A stretch of 64,000 nucleotides of DNA from Ottowia flava. GTDB taxonomy: Bacteria > Pseudomonadota > Gammaproteobacteria > Burkholderiales > Burkholderiaceae_C. A program made the position numbers and the translations under genes. Location: NCBI RefSeq assembly GCF_008017535.1, contig NZ_VRUA01000011.1:1-64000 (forward strand), written 5' to 3'. Below, one piece after another: positions 40,439 to 49,812 of the stretch; within the stretch, counting starts at the first letter, position 1; every line of letters starts with the position of its first letter. Under the pieces are notes generated by a model. That model ran no database searches and was not told the DNA's origin. It saw nothing but the letters and a program-made list of their open reading frames with translations.

Positions 40439-42772
40439 ATGGCGAAACGGTCGATCTCGGTCGGTGGACAAGCGGGTTTGCTGCAAGCACCCGGGCTGGC
40501 CAATGCCCCGGTGCTGGATCTGATGTGTTCGCACTTCGTGCTGACCTTGGCAGCGCAGCAAGGCTCCAAATTCAATGTGCGGCGTGACATCAACGGCTTG
40601 ATGTCGCTGGCTGGTCGGCATCTGATGTGGCCGGAGCCCGTGCTCACCCGTCTGCGCGAATTCCTTGAGCGCCGCTGCAAGGACAACGAATTCTGGCGCG
40701 GCCACGAAGCCCTGTCGCCCATCGAATTCCTGGAACGCCACGGCGTCTGGCGCGGTCCGTACGAGGAAGGCACGCTGTTTTTTTACCTGGACGAGTACGC
40801 CAAGGATTCGCCCAAGGACCTGCTGGCCCTGCTCAACAGCACCGGACAGTGGCTGACGCACGCGCTCAAAAAGCAATCGACCTTGGTCGAAAAAAACATC
40901 GACGCGCTGGCCAACCTGCTGCAGCTCAACAAGGCCGAGCGCGCGCTGCTGCTGTACGGCACGCTCGCGCGCTACCAACGCGATTTGCGCAGCTTGCTGG
41001 TCGAGTTCAAGGTCAACAACGCGCCTGAGGCGTACGAAGCCATCGGCCGCTTGGCCGGGGTGACGGGCGCCGAAGTCGGCGAAGCGCTGCGCGCCGGCGG
41101 CCGTCTGGAGCGCATCGGACTGGTCGAAAACCTGATTTCTGAGCACAGCATCACCGATCTGGCCGACCTCATGAAGGTCAGCGAGAAGCTGCCACCCGTG
41201 CTCATGCGCGAATACCGCGACCGCGCCGAGCTGATGGCGGTGTTCACCCGGCCCGCGAGCAAGAGCGATCTGAAAGTGGCCGATTTCGGCTTCGTCGGCG
41301 ACGACGTGCAGGTGCTGGTCAACCTGTTGCGCAAGGCGCAGGAGACCAAGGCTGTCGGCGTCAACGTCCTGATGTACGGGCCGCCCGGCACCGGCAAGAC
41401 CGAACTCGCCAAAGTCGCTGCGGCCGAGGCGGGTTTGGACCTGTTCGAGGTGGAATACGCCGACCGCGACGGCAACAGCCTGTCGGGACGCGACCGTTAC
41501 CGGTCCATGCAGATCGCCCAGGTGTTCCTGAAAGGCTCGCAAGAGGCCGCGCTGCTGTTCGATGAAGTGGAGGACGTGTTCCCGCCCATCAGCGTGGACG
41601 CGGCCGGCCTGATGGCGCGTGCCGAACAGCAGGCGCTGGCGGCGGCTGTGGGCCATTCGGTCAACGGCAAGGCCTGGGTCAACCAGATCCTGGAAAGCAA
41701 CCCGGTGCCCACGATCTGGGTCACCAACCGCATCGAGCAGATCGACCCGGCCTTCCGCCGCCGCTTTGCCTACCACCTCGAACTCAAATCGCCGCCCCCC
41801 GGCGCGCGCGAGCAGTTGGTGCGCAAGTCGCTCGACGGCGTGGCCGTGAGCGACGAATTCGTCGCCAAGCTGACCGAGCGCAAGGGTTTGACGCCCGCGC
41901 AGATCCGCACGGCTGTGCGCTTTGCCGATCTGGCACACGTGGGCGAAGCGCCCGGTGGCGAGGCTTTCGAAGCGCTGATCGAGCGCCAGCTCAAGAACTC
42001 CGACGCCGCGCTCGGCCGCAAGGAAAGCAGCGCGCACAAAGGTCGGCGCCAGGTCACCACCTACGACCTGGGCATGCTCAACGTCGAAAGCCGTTTCGAG
42101 ATCCCGCGCATCGTCGAAGCGCTCAAGGCCCGCGGCCACGGCGCGCTGTGCTTCTACGGCGCGCCCGGCACCGGCAAGACGGCTTTGGGCGAGTACATCG
42201 CGCAGCAGATGGACAAGCCGCTCATCATCAAGCAGGCGAGCGACCTGGTCAGCAAGTACGTCGGCGAGACCGAGCAGAACATGGCCGCCATGTTCGAAGA
42301 AGCGACGCAGGAAAAGGCCGTGCTGCTGCTGGACGAGGCCGACAGTTTCCTTCTCGACCGCCGCGGCGCACAGCGCAGCTACGAGGTCACCGAGGTCAAC
42401 GAAATGCTGCAGCAGATGGAACGCCACAACGGCGTCTTCATCTGCACCACCAACCTCCTTGACCGCATCGATCAGGCGGCGCTGCGCCGCTTCACCTTCA
42501 AGATCAAGTTCAAGCCCCTGACGGCCGAACAGCGCGAGCGCATGTTCATCACCGAAGCCTTGAAGGGAAATGCCGATTTGATGACACCAGACGTGCGCAG
42601 GCAGCTAGCAAAATTGGAGCAACTGTGCCCAGGTGACTTCGCCGCCGTGAAGCGCCAGACCGACATTCTGGCGACCGACTTCTCGGTGCACGAATTCCTG
42701 GAACAGCTGGAGGCCGAACACCGCATCAAGCCCGAAGTCCGCGAGTCGCGGGGCATGGGTTTCGTGCAATAA
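40439..42772 (+). CDS. Double AAA+ ATPase of unknown role
   Basis: A 777-residue protein behind a strong AAGGAGG. A roughly 300-residue helical N-terminal domain precedes two AAA modules. Module 1 has Walker A GPPGTGKT at residue 314 and Walker B LLFDEVEDVF near 375. Module 2 has Walker A GAPGTGKT at 574 and Walker B LLLDEADSFL near 632, with LRRFTFKIKF carrying the arginine finger/sensor region. The NSF/Cdc48-like second module suggests protein remodelling. No protease domain, zinc site or membrane segment is seen and neighbours do not explain it. A repeat-like core is encoded at residues 719-723. Confidence 0.8.
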   Translation: MAKRSISVGGQAGLLQAPGLANAPVLDLMCSHFVLTLAAQQGSKFNVRRDINGLMSLAGRHLMWPEPVLTRLREFLERRCKDNEFWRGHEALSPIEFLERHGVWRGPYEEGTLFFYLDEYAKDSPKDLLALLNSTGQWLTHALKKQSTLVEKNIDALANLLQLNKAERALLLYGTLARYQRDLRSLLVEFKVNNAPEAYEAIGRLAGVTGAEVGEALRAGGRLERIGLVENLISEHSITDLADLMKVSEKLPPVLMREYRDRAELMAVFTRPASKSDLKVADFGFVGDDVQVLVNLLRKAQETKAVGVNVLMYGPPGTGKTELAKVAAAEAGLDLFEVEYADRDGNSLSGRDRYRSMQIAQVFLKGSQEAALLFDEVEDVFPPISVDAAGLMARAEQQALAAAVGHSVNGKAWVNQILESNPVPTIWVTNRIEQIDPAFRRRFAYHLELKSPPPGAREQLVRKSLDGVAVSDEFVAKLTERKGLTPAQIRTAVRFADLAHVGEAPGGEAFEALIERQLKNSDAALGRKESSAHKGRRQVTTYDLGMLNVESRFEIPRIVEALKARGHGALCFYGAPGTGKTALGEYIAQQMDKPLIIKQASDLVSKYVGETEQNMAAMFEEATQEKAVLLLDEADSFLLDRRGAQRSYEVTEVNEMLQQMERHNGVFICTTNLLDRIDQAALRRFTFKIKFKPLTAEQRERMFITEALKGNADLMTPDVRRQLAKLEQLCPGDFAAVKRQTDILATDFSVHEFLEQLEAEHRIKPEVRESRGMGFVQ
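42570..42617 (+). repeat. Dispersed repeat copy 11, inside the AAA ATPase gene (degenerate)
   Basis: AAATGCCGATTTGATGACAC, then CAGACGTGCGCAGGCAGCTA and GCAAAATT. The 15-base core TGCGCAGGCAGCTAG at 42594 equals the inverted core of copy 10. It encodes part of LKGNADLMTPDVRRQLAKLE. Confidence 0.5.
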
Positions 42773-42826
42773 GCTGCCTGAGCGACGGTCCTGGGCGGCG
42801 TGCTCTCGCGCTTCCGACCGACCCTT

Positions 42827-43612
42827 TCAGCGCTGGCCGGATTCCTCTATGGGAATGTTGTGAGCGCGCAGCCACGCGCGGACCTTCGCGCGGGCATCCT
42901 TAGCCCCTGAGTTGAGAGCGCGCTCTGGCGTCCGAAAGAAGCTGGCCTGAAACGTATTGCCGACGTCGTTCTTGGCGGTGGGATCGACACCCAACTCGAG
43001 AAAGCGGGCTACGTCGCCAAACGCATTGATGTTCGCGGCCTTGTGGAGCAGCGTTTGTCGAGAGCGGCTCCTGGCATGAACGTCCGCGCCCGCGTCCAGC
43101 AGCAGCTGGACGTTCTTGTCGGTGGTAGGGCCGAGGGCGGCGAACAAGGGTGTCTCCTCCATTGCGTTGCGTGCGTCGGGAGAGGCGCCTTTGGTCAGCA
43201 TGGCCTTGAGCCAGTAGGGATCCTCGAACTGGGCAGCGAAGTGCATGGACGTATCTCGCGCGCCGCCCAGAAAAGCGGGGTCCGCACCCAATTCAAGCAG
43301 ACCGTCAAACGCCCTTCGATCACCTTGGACCATAGCCACGTCCAGCAAATTCTGTTCACGCGCGTTGAACGCGTTCGGGTTCGCGCCTTCGGCCATCAAC
43401 CGACGCGCCCGTGGCAGATCGCCCTTGGATGCTGCTGAGTAGAGCGCGGCGGCCTGGGGAGAACCGAACAGTTCACTGCGCTGAGGGGCTTCGGCCATGT
43501 CGGCTCCTTGCTGCCCGCAGGCAGGCAACGCCAGCACCGCAAGCCACGCCAGCAACTGGCGACGGTATTGCGATGTGGCGGCGCGAACGAGGGGGTGGGT
43601 TGAGAGGGGCAT
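42827..43612 (-). CDS. Ankyrin-repeat lipoprotein, candidate immunity protein
   Basis: A 261-residue lipoprotein: N-terminal signal with lipobox LPAC near residue 32, then four to five ankyrin repeats (AALYSAASKGDLPRARRLMA EGANPN start; LLDVAMVQGDRRAFDGLLEL; FAAQFEDPYWLKAMLTKGAS; NVQLLLDAGADVHARSRSRQ; LLHKAANINAFGDVARFLEL). ATG 43612 begins 48 bases after the lipase-like gene on the same strand. Lipoproteins with repeat folds encoded next to a lipase effector commonly act as periplasmic immunity proteins; that role is inferred from position and localisation, not shown. Confidence 0.75.
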   Translation of the reverse strand: MPLSTHPLVRAATSQYRRQLLAWLAVLALPACGQQGADMAEAPQRSELFGSPQAAALYSAASKGDLPRARRLMAEGANPNAFNAREQNLLDVAMVQGDRRAFDGLLELGADPAFLGGARDTSMHFAAQFEDPYWLKAMLTKGASPDARNAMEETPLFAALGPTTDKNVQLLLDAGADVHARSRSRQTLLHKAANINAFGDVARFLELGVDPTAKNDVGNTFQASFFRTPERALNSGAKDARAKVRAWLRAHNIPIEESGQR

Positions 43613-43660
43613 CAACGGCGCAGTCTAGCGGGGCACTGGCCGCCGACAGCCGGCTGGCGA

Positions 43661-45253
43661 TCAGCGCGTGAAGGGGTTGCTGAAGAGGCGGCCCACGTCG
43701 CTCAGGCGGTCCGCAGCCCAGCGTCCAGCGGCGTAGGTGCGGCGGCCCATCCACTGAGCGCCGTCGGCAGACTGCCGGCTCACCCATTCCGTGCCATCGG
43801 CGAGCTTGTGGCCCGCCCGTTCGATACCGTCGGCCGTCTTCTCCAGCGCCCGTTGTGCGCCAGCGCCCATCAGATCCAGAGCGCCCTGGACGAAGTCGCC
43901 ACCCTTGTCCAAGGCGCGACCTGCACTGGCGCCCAGGTTGTCGACCCAATCGTTGACCCGGTTGCCCGCGTTTTCGAACGCCTCGGCGGCAGGCGCCCAA
44001 TCCAGTCCTGCGCTTTGGCCCACATCGCGCAACAGGTTGCCACCCAGGGTGCCGACTTCCCTGGCCAGGTCGCCGGTCAGATCGGCACCACGCTCCATCG
44101 TCTTGGCGCCCACATCGATGACGCCGTTCGCGGCGCTGCCGGCGGCGCGACCCACGCCTTCGACCATACGACCATGGCTCGCGCCATCGCGCACCGCAAC
44201 GCCCATTTCTTCCAGCGCGTGAGCGCCGATCCGGGCAGCGTCCGATGCCAGACCGGCCAACTGCTCCCCAGCCGCCGCGGCAGCCTTGAACTTGGATTCG
44301 TGCCAGTGTTCGCTCAGCCGGCCAAGAGAGGGCGCCTGACGGATCTCGCGCGCATCGTGCAAGCGCAATGCCTCGACGTAAGAGGCACCCTCTCCGCTGC
44401 CACCGTGCAAGGTGATGGGGTTGCGGGTACGCCGGTCGGGCTTGTCCACGCGCAGCTCGTGGCCCACGGCGTCCGGCAGCATCGAACCCTGCTGCAGGTT
44501 GGTCAGCAGCTCGCCTTGCACGTTGTAGCGGCGGATCTGGCCGTTCTCGGCCAAGTCCGCGCGCGCGGCGTTGGGGTTTTCAACGCCCAGGTGGCGCATC
44601 GTGTTGTCGCTCAGGCCCGAGGCATTGAAGGTCACACCAGGCGCGCCCACCGCCAGCATGGCGGCGGAGGCCAATCCACCGCCGAGCGAGTGCCCCGTTA
44701 TGGCGAAGTTGCCTTGACCGAAAACTTCACTGGCCCGGTGGGCCAGTTCAACCCCCTGCTCATATTGGCCGACGGCCAGACCGGAAGCCTGACCGGCATT
44801 GGCACGGGAGTCACCACCCTGCCCAAGGCTCCAGTTGTCGGTACCGCGGTAGGCCAAGACGTACTGGCCCTGGTCGTTCTGATAAATGGCAGCGTCAAAG
44901 CCAGTCTTGGGATCGTGCAACAGCTGCGCATCTATCGGAATCCGACGGCCCTCTGCATCCGCCAAGTGGTCGCCGGCGGGGGTCAGGCGGTGCCAGCCCG
45001 CGGCCGCCAATTCCCGCTCCGACGCGGTGCCGGTGGGACCCGGGCCTTTGGCCTTGTAGGCGTCGTTGGCCATCATCGCGAACTGCAGGTCGAGCTCGGG
45101 CTGAGCTTGAGTGCCGCGCACCTGGCCAGCAAATGATCCGTCGCCGACGGGATAGCCTCGGCGCGTATCGATCGCCAACGCGTGCGACGTGCCGTGCGAG
45201 GAAGGCGGCCCGGAGTCAATACTGCAGCGGACGGTCGCGGACAAGCTGGTCAT
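43661..45253 (-). CDS. Class-3-like lipase with long helical C-terminal region, candidate secreted effector
   Basis: A 530-residue protein without a signal peptide. Residues 50-290 form a lipase_3/Mbeg1-like alpha/beta domain: LQFAMMANDAYKAKG, FDAAIYQNDQGQYVLAYRGT, the elbow FAITGHSLGGGLASAAML with Ser189 as nucleophile, then APGVTFNASGLS. Residues 330-530 are amphipathic, Ala/Gly-rich helices repeating units such as VGAKTMERGADLTGDLAREV and ALEKTADGIERAGHKLADGT, which could be a membrane-acting or secretion region. The next gene encodes an ankyrin lipoprotein. Together with the neighbouring bicistron this fits an antibacterial phospholipase effector (type VI or other contact system). No secretion apparatus is in the window. 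Confidence 0.75.
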   Translation of the reverse strand: MTSLSATVRCSIDSGPPSSHGTSHALAIDTRRGYPVGDGSFAGQVRGTQAQPELDLQFAMMANDAYKAKGPGPTGTASERELAAAGWHRLTPAGDHLADAEGRRIPIDAQLLHDPKTGFDAAIYQNDQGQYVLAYRGTDNWSLGQGGDSRANAGQASGLAVGQYEQGVELAHRASEVFGQGNFAITGHSLGGGLASAAMLAVGAPGVTFNASGLSDNTMRHLGVENPNAARADLAENGQIRRYNVQGELLTNLQQGSMLPDAVGHELRVDKPDRRTRNPITLHGGSGEGASYVEALRLHDAREIRQAPSLGRLSEHWHESKFKAAAAAGEQLAGLASDAARIGAHALEEMGVAVRDGASHGRMVEGVGRAAGSAANGVIDVGAKTMERGADLTGDLAREVGTLGGNLLRDVGQSAGLDWAPAAEAFENAGNRVNDWVDNLGASAGRALDKGGDFVQGALDLMGAGAQRALEKTADGIERAGHKLADGTEWVSRQSADGAQWMGRRTYAAGRWAADRLSDVGRLFSNPFTR

Positions 45254-45369
45254 GAATCTGCCCCCTTGGTGGGCCGCTTGCCGGTGCGGCGCAACGTGAG
45301 AAGGAAACCGCCATGTCACCACAGCGTCATACCCCGCAGTCTAGGCACGGCGAGGCCGCTTGCCCATTG

Positions 45370-45394
45370 GGGAGGTTGCCATCGGGAAGACTAC
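45370..45394 (-). promoter_or_regulatory. Shared upstream element, copy A (lipase gene)
   Basis: Plus-strand pattern GGGAGGTTGCCATCGGGAA-GA-CTAC, 117 bases upstream of the lipase start. It matches the copy at 47470-47494 at 20 of 25 positions with identical spacing. Confidence 0.65.
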
Positions 45395-45472
45395 CTATCC
45401 AGCCCCAGAGCGCACCTATGCGCAGCCCAAGCAACGTGTCGACGCACAAGATTCGGGCGCCGGTGCCAACCC

Positions 45473-45505
45473 ACATTGCGCAAAAAGCTACCACATTTAT
45501 AGCAA
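45473..45505 (+). repeat. Dispersed repeat copy 12 (partial)
   Basis: ATTGCGCAAAAAGCTACCAC followed by ATTTATAGCAA matches only the core and the ATAGCA end of the family. Confidence 0.5.
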
Positions 45506-45543
45506 TCCGCGAACTGCGTCGCCGTCGCCGCGTCAACCTCGGC

Positions 45544-46038
45544 TCAGGCGCCGCCGCACGGGTACATCGTCACCAGCGGCCGAAACGCTTGGCCGTCCGG
45601 GCCGTGTATCCGTGCGCCATGCGCCATCACAGCATAGAAGCGCTTGGAGCAATCGCTCTGCCAGCGGTAGATCTTGACTGAGGTTTGAGTGGCGGGCACT
45701 TCCTGCACCGCGCCCCAGCCAGCACCGAGTTGGCGGCTCAGGTCCGCCACGATGGCCGCATCCGACAAACCGGGCTCGGCAGCAAAGCGATTGCCGCAAT
45801 AGCGCGCGGATTTGCCGCGGTCCAGCTCCTTGAGTCGCACGATGGCGCCGTCAAAGCCCAGACTCCCGGTCCCGGTGTGTGAAAAGGGGCGCGTGCCTGC
45901 GGCCAGGTGTTCAAGCGTGTCGCTGAGCACGCGGTCGCTATCCGCGGCGCAGTCGCCACAACCCGCCAAAAGCACCATCGCGCCTGCCAGCAGCGCAGCC
46001 GCCCACGCGGGGCGGCATGTCGCCGACAGCCTTGACAT
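45544..46038 (-). CDS. Cys-rich lipoprotein, candidate immunity protein
   Basis: A 164-residue lipoprotein with a signal (AALLAGAMVLLAGC, lipobox LAGC near residue 27). The mature part has five further Cys (CGDC, RYCGN, SDCSKR, YPCGG), so disulfides in the periplasm are likely. Its ATG overlaps the TGA of the upstream 454-aa gene by one base (TGATG), a sign of strict translational coupling. No family is recognised. Position and localisation suggest protection against the upstream gene product; this is inference. Confidence 0.7.
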   Translation of the reverse strand: MSRLSATCRPAWAAALLAGAMVLLAGCGDCAADSDRVLSDTLEHLAAGTRPFSHTGTGSLGFDGAIVRLKELDRGKSARYCGNRFAAEPGLSDAAIVADLSRQLGAGWGAVQEVPATQTSVKIYRWQSDCSKRFYAVMAHGARIHGPDGQAFRPLVTMYPCGGA

Positions 46039-47402
46039 CAACCGGCGCGCACGCGGGCAAGCGTGCTGTCGAAGATGGAAGTGGCCGGGCCCTGATAACG
46101 CTCGCCGTTGGCATCGACCGGGACCGCCAAGTCCTGCAGTGCCTGGCCAAGCTTGGTGCGGTCGCCATTGGCGCTGGAGACCACAGCGTCCACCATCGTG
46201 TTCGTGAGCAAGGTGGCGCTGCCGCCGGCCCGGCCGAGCGACAGCGCACCAATGGCGGCGCCGAAGATACCCTTGATCATGGTTCCATTCGCGGTCGCAT
46301 CAGCGTTCTGCGCCTCCAGGCCATTGCGCATGGCGCCGGTGAAGTAGCCCAGGGATTCGGCATTTTGGTAGTAGTCCTTTCCGGTCGAGCCATTGGCGGT
46401 CTGTTCCATGAACTCGATGGGCGACAGGCCGGTGCCTGCGCCCTGCAGTTGCGCCAGCTGCTCACCCAGGATTTTCTGACCGCTTTCACCCGCACGCAAG
46501 ACTTCCGAGGTGTAGGTCGACAAGCCCTTGCCATACTGGTCATGCTGGTTCAATTCGTGCGTGATGCCGCGCACGTCGCTGTTCAGCAGCGTGGTCAACT
46601 TGCCGGTGACCTGCTTGGCCGCATCGTCGGTGCCGACGCTTACCACGGGAAACTTCGTGTTGTCCCGCATGCTCTGCAAGGCAGATGCGCCAGCGTCAAA
46701 CACGCGGGCTTTCACGGCGGGGTCACTGCTCTTGGCTGCTGCGTCCAGCAGAGCGGTCAGCTGCTTGGGGTCATGCGATACGCTGACGCTGGCTTCGCCA
46801 TAGGTGGCATGCTGGTTGATGCCCGCCTCGGCCACCGCATGCAAAGTGGTTTCGTCCAGCGTACCCACTGCCTTGTTGAACCCGTCCGGATCGTTGCCCA
46901 TGCTGCTGAGCACGTCGAGGATGGCTTCGGCCTCCTTGTCGCCCTTCTCGCTCCACGAGCCGCCGACCATGATCCCACTGTCCTGATCCTTGTCCTGCGT
47001 GCGCGGCGCCATCTCCTTGATGAAGTCGACCTTGGTTTCCGAATCGGCGTGCTGCGCCACGGCCTGACCCAAAGCCATGACGTCATCGCGGTCGTCAAAG
47101 GCCTTCGCGAGGCGACCCACTTGCGCGCCGTCCAGTCCGTCGGCCAGGGTATTGAACAGGTCTCGCTTCTCGTCGGCCGACAGGCCATTGGCGCCGCCGA
47201 CGCCGTTGGCATTGACGTCGTCGGCCAGTTCCTGCAGATCGGCATCCGTCAGGCCTTCCACGACTTGGTTGCGCTCGTCGGTGGTCAAGCCTTTGAAATC
47301 CTTGACCGTTTCCTTCAGGTTGCCATTGCGGCTCAGCCAGAGGAAACCATCGTCGTGGGTGCGTTGCTGGATATTGTTCGTGACGGCGGCGACGTCGGAC
47401 AT
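46038..47402 (-). CDS. Large helical protein of unknown family, candidate secreted effector
   Basis: A 454-residue soluble protein without signal peptide (MSDVAAVTNNIQQRTHDDGF start). It is largely helical and acidic, with repeated motifs such as LTTDERNQVVEGLTDADLQE, LSADEKRDLFNTLADGLDGA and AKAFDDRDDVMALGQAVAQH that look like short internal helical repeats. A Gly/Ala-rich hydrophobic segment (IKGIFGAAIGALSLGRAGGS) lies near residues 382-401 and could insert in membranes. I recognise no enzyme motif. It is translationally coupled to a lipoprotein and shares an upstream element with the lipase bicistron, so a toxin or effector role is the best guess. Confidence 0.65.
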   Translation of the reverse strand: MSDVAAVTNNIQQRTHDDGFLWLSRNGNLKETVKDFKGLTTDERNQVVEGLTDADLQELADDVNANGVGGANGLSADEKRDLFNTLADGLDGAQVGRLAKAFDDRDDVMALGQAVAQHADSETKVDFIKEMAPRTQDKDQDSGIMVGGSWSEKGDKEAEAILDVLSSMGNDPDGFNKAVGTLDETTLHAVAEAGINQHATYGEASVSVSHDPKQLTALLDAAAKSSDPAVKARVFDAGASALQSMRDNTKFPVVSVGTDDAAKQVTGKLTTLLNSDVRGITHELNQHDQYGKGLSTYTSEVLRAGESGQKILGEQLAQLQGAGTGLSPIEFMEQTANGSTGKDYYQNAESLGYFTGAMRNGLEAQNADATANGTMIKGIFGAAIGALSLGRAGGSATLLTNTMVDAVVSSANGDRTKLGQALQDLAVPVDANGERYQGPATSIFDSTLARVRAG

Positions 47403-47469
47403 GGAAAACCTCTTTTATGTCAAACAGATGACAGCAAGGCTACGGCCCGAAGCGCCAACGAGCTAGCTG

Positions 47470-47494
47470 GGAAGGTTCCCATTGGGAACGCTAC
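47470..47494 (-). promoter_or_regulatory. Shared upstream element, copy B (454-aa gene)
   Basis: Plus-strand pattern GGAAGGTTCCCATTGGGAA-CG-CTAC, 68 bases upstream of the start at 47402. In this copy TTCCC-AAT-GGGAA (minus strand) is a perfect inverted repeat. Confidence 0.65.
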
Positions 47495-47595
47495 TAGCTC
47501 CAGGCTCAAATCGTTACGACCTGTCGCAATCGCTCGCGTGGCTAGCCATGGCCAACGTCCACCGGTGCACCGCTCGGCGCTGCGGCGCCCGGCCT

Positions 47596-49614
<2,019 letters not shown>

Positions 49615-49812
49615 CAGGACGGAGGGCAGACAAACAGACGGGCAGCGTGCCCAACCGGGGATTGTCGCGCAAGGTGGGCGCGGCGCCTGGCACGCCCGCT
49701 CGGTCCCGGTGACGACTGGGCCTGCGCCGCGTCTCGCCGCGGGTTGATCGGCATCGCCAGCGCAGGGAGATCGTGCTAACTTCGCCCGCTCTCAGCCCAA
49801 CCGGACGCCGCC

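Larger units (their letters stand above)
45254..45543. other. Leader of the lipase bicistron
   Basis: These 290 bases between the two toxin-like bicistrons carry the shared 25-nt element at 45370-45394 and a partial repeat copy at 45473-45505. No gene was found. The composition is visibly less GC-rich than in flanking housekeeping genes. Confidence 0.55.
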
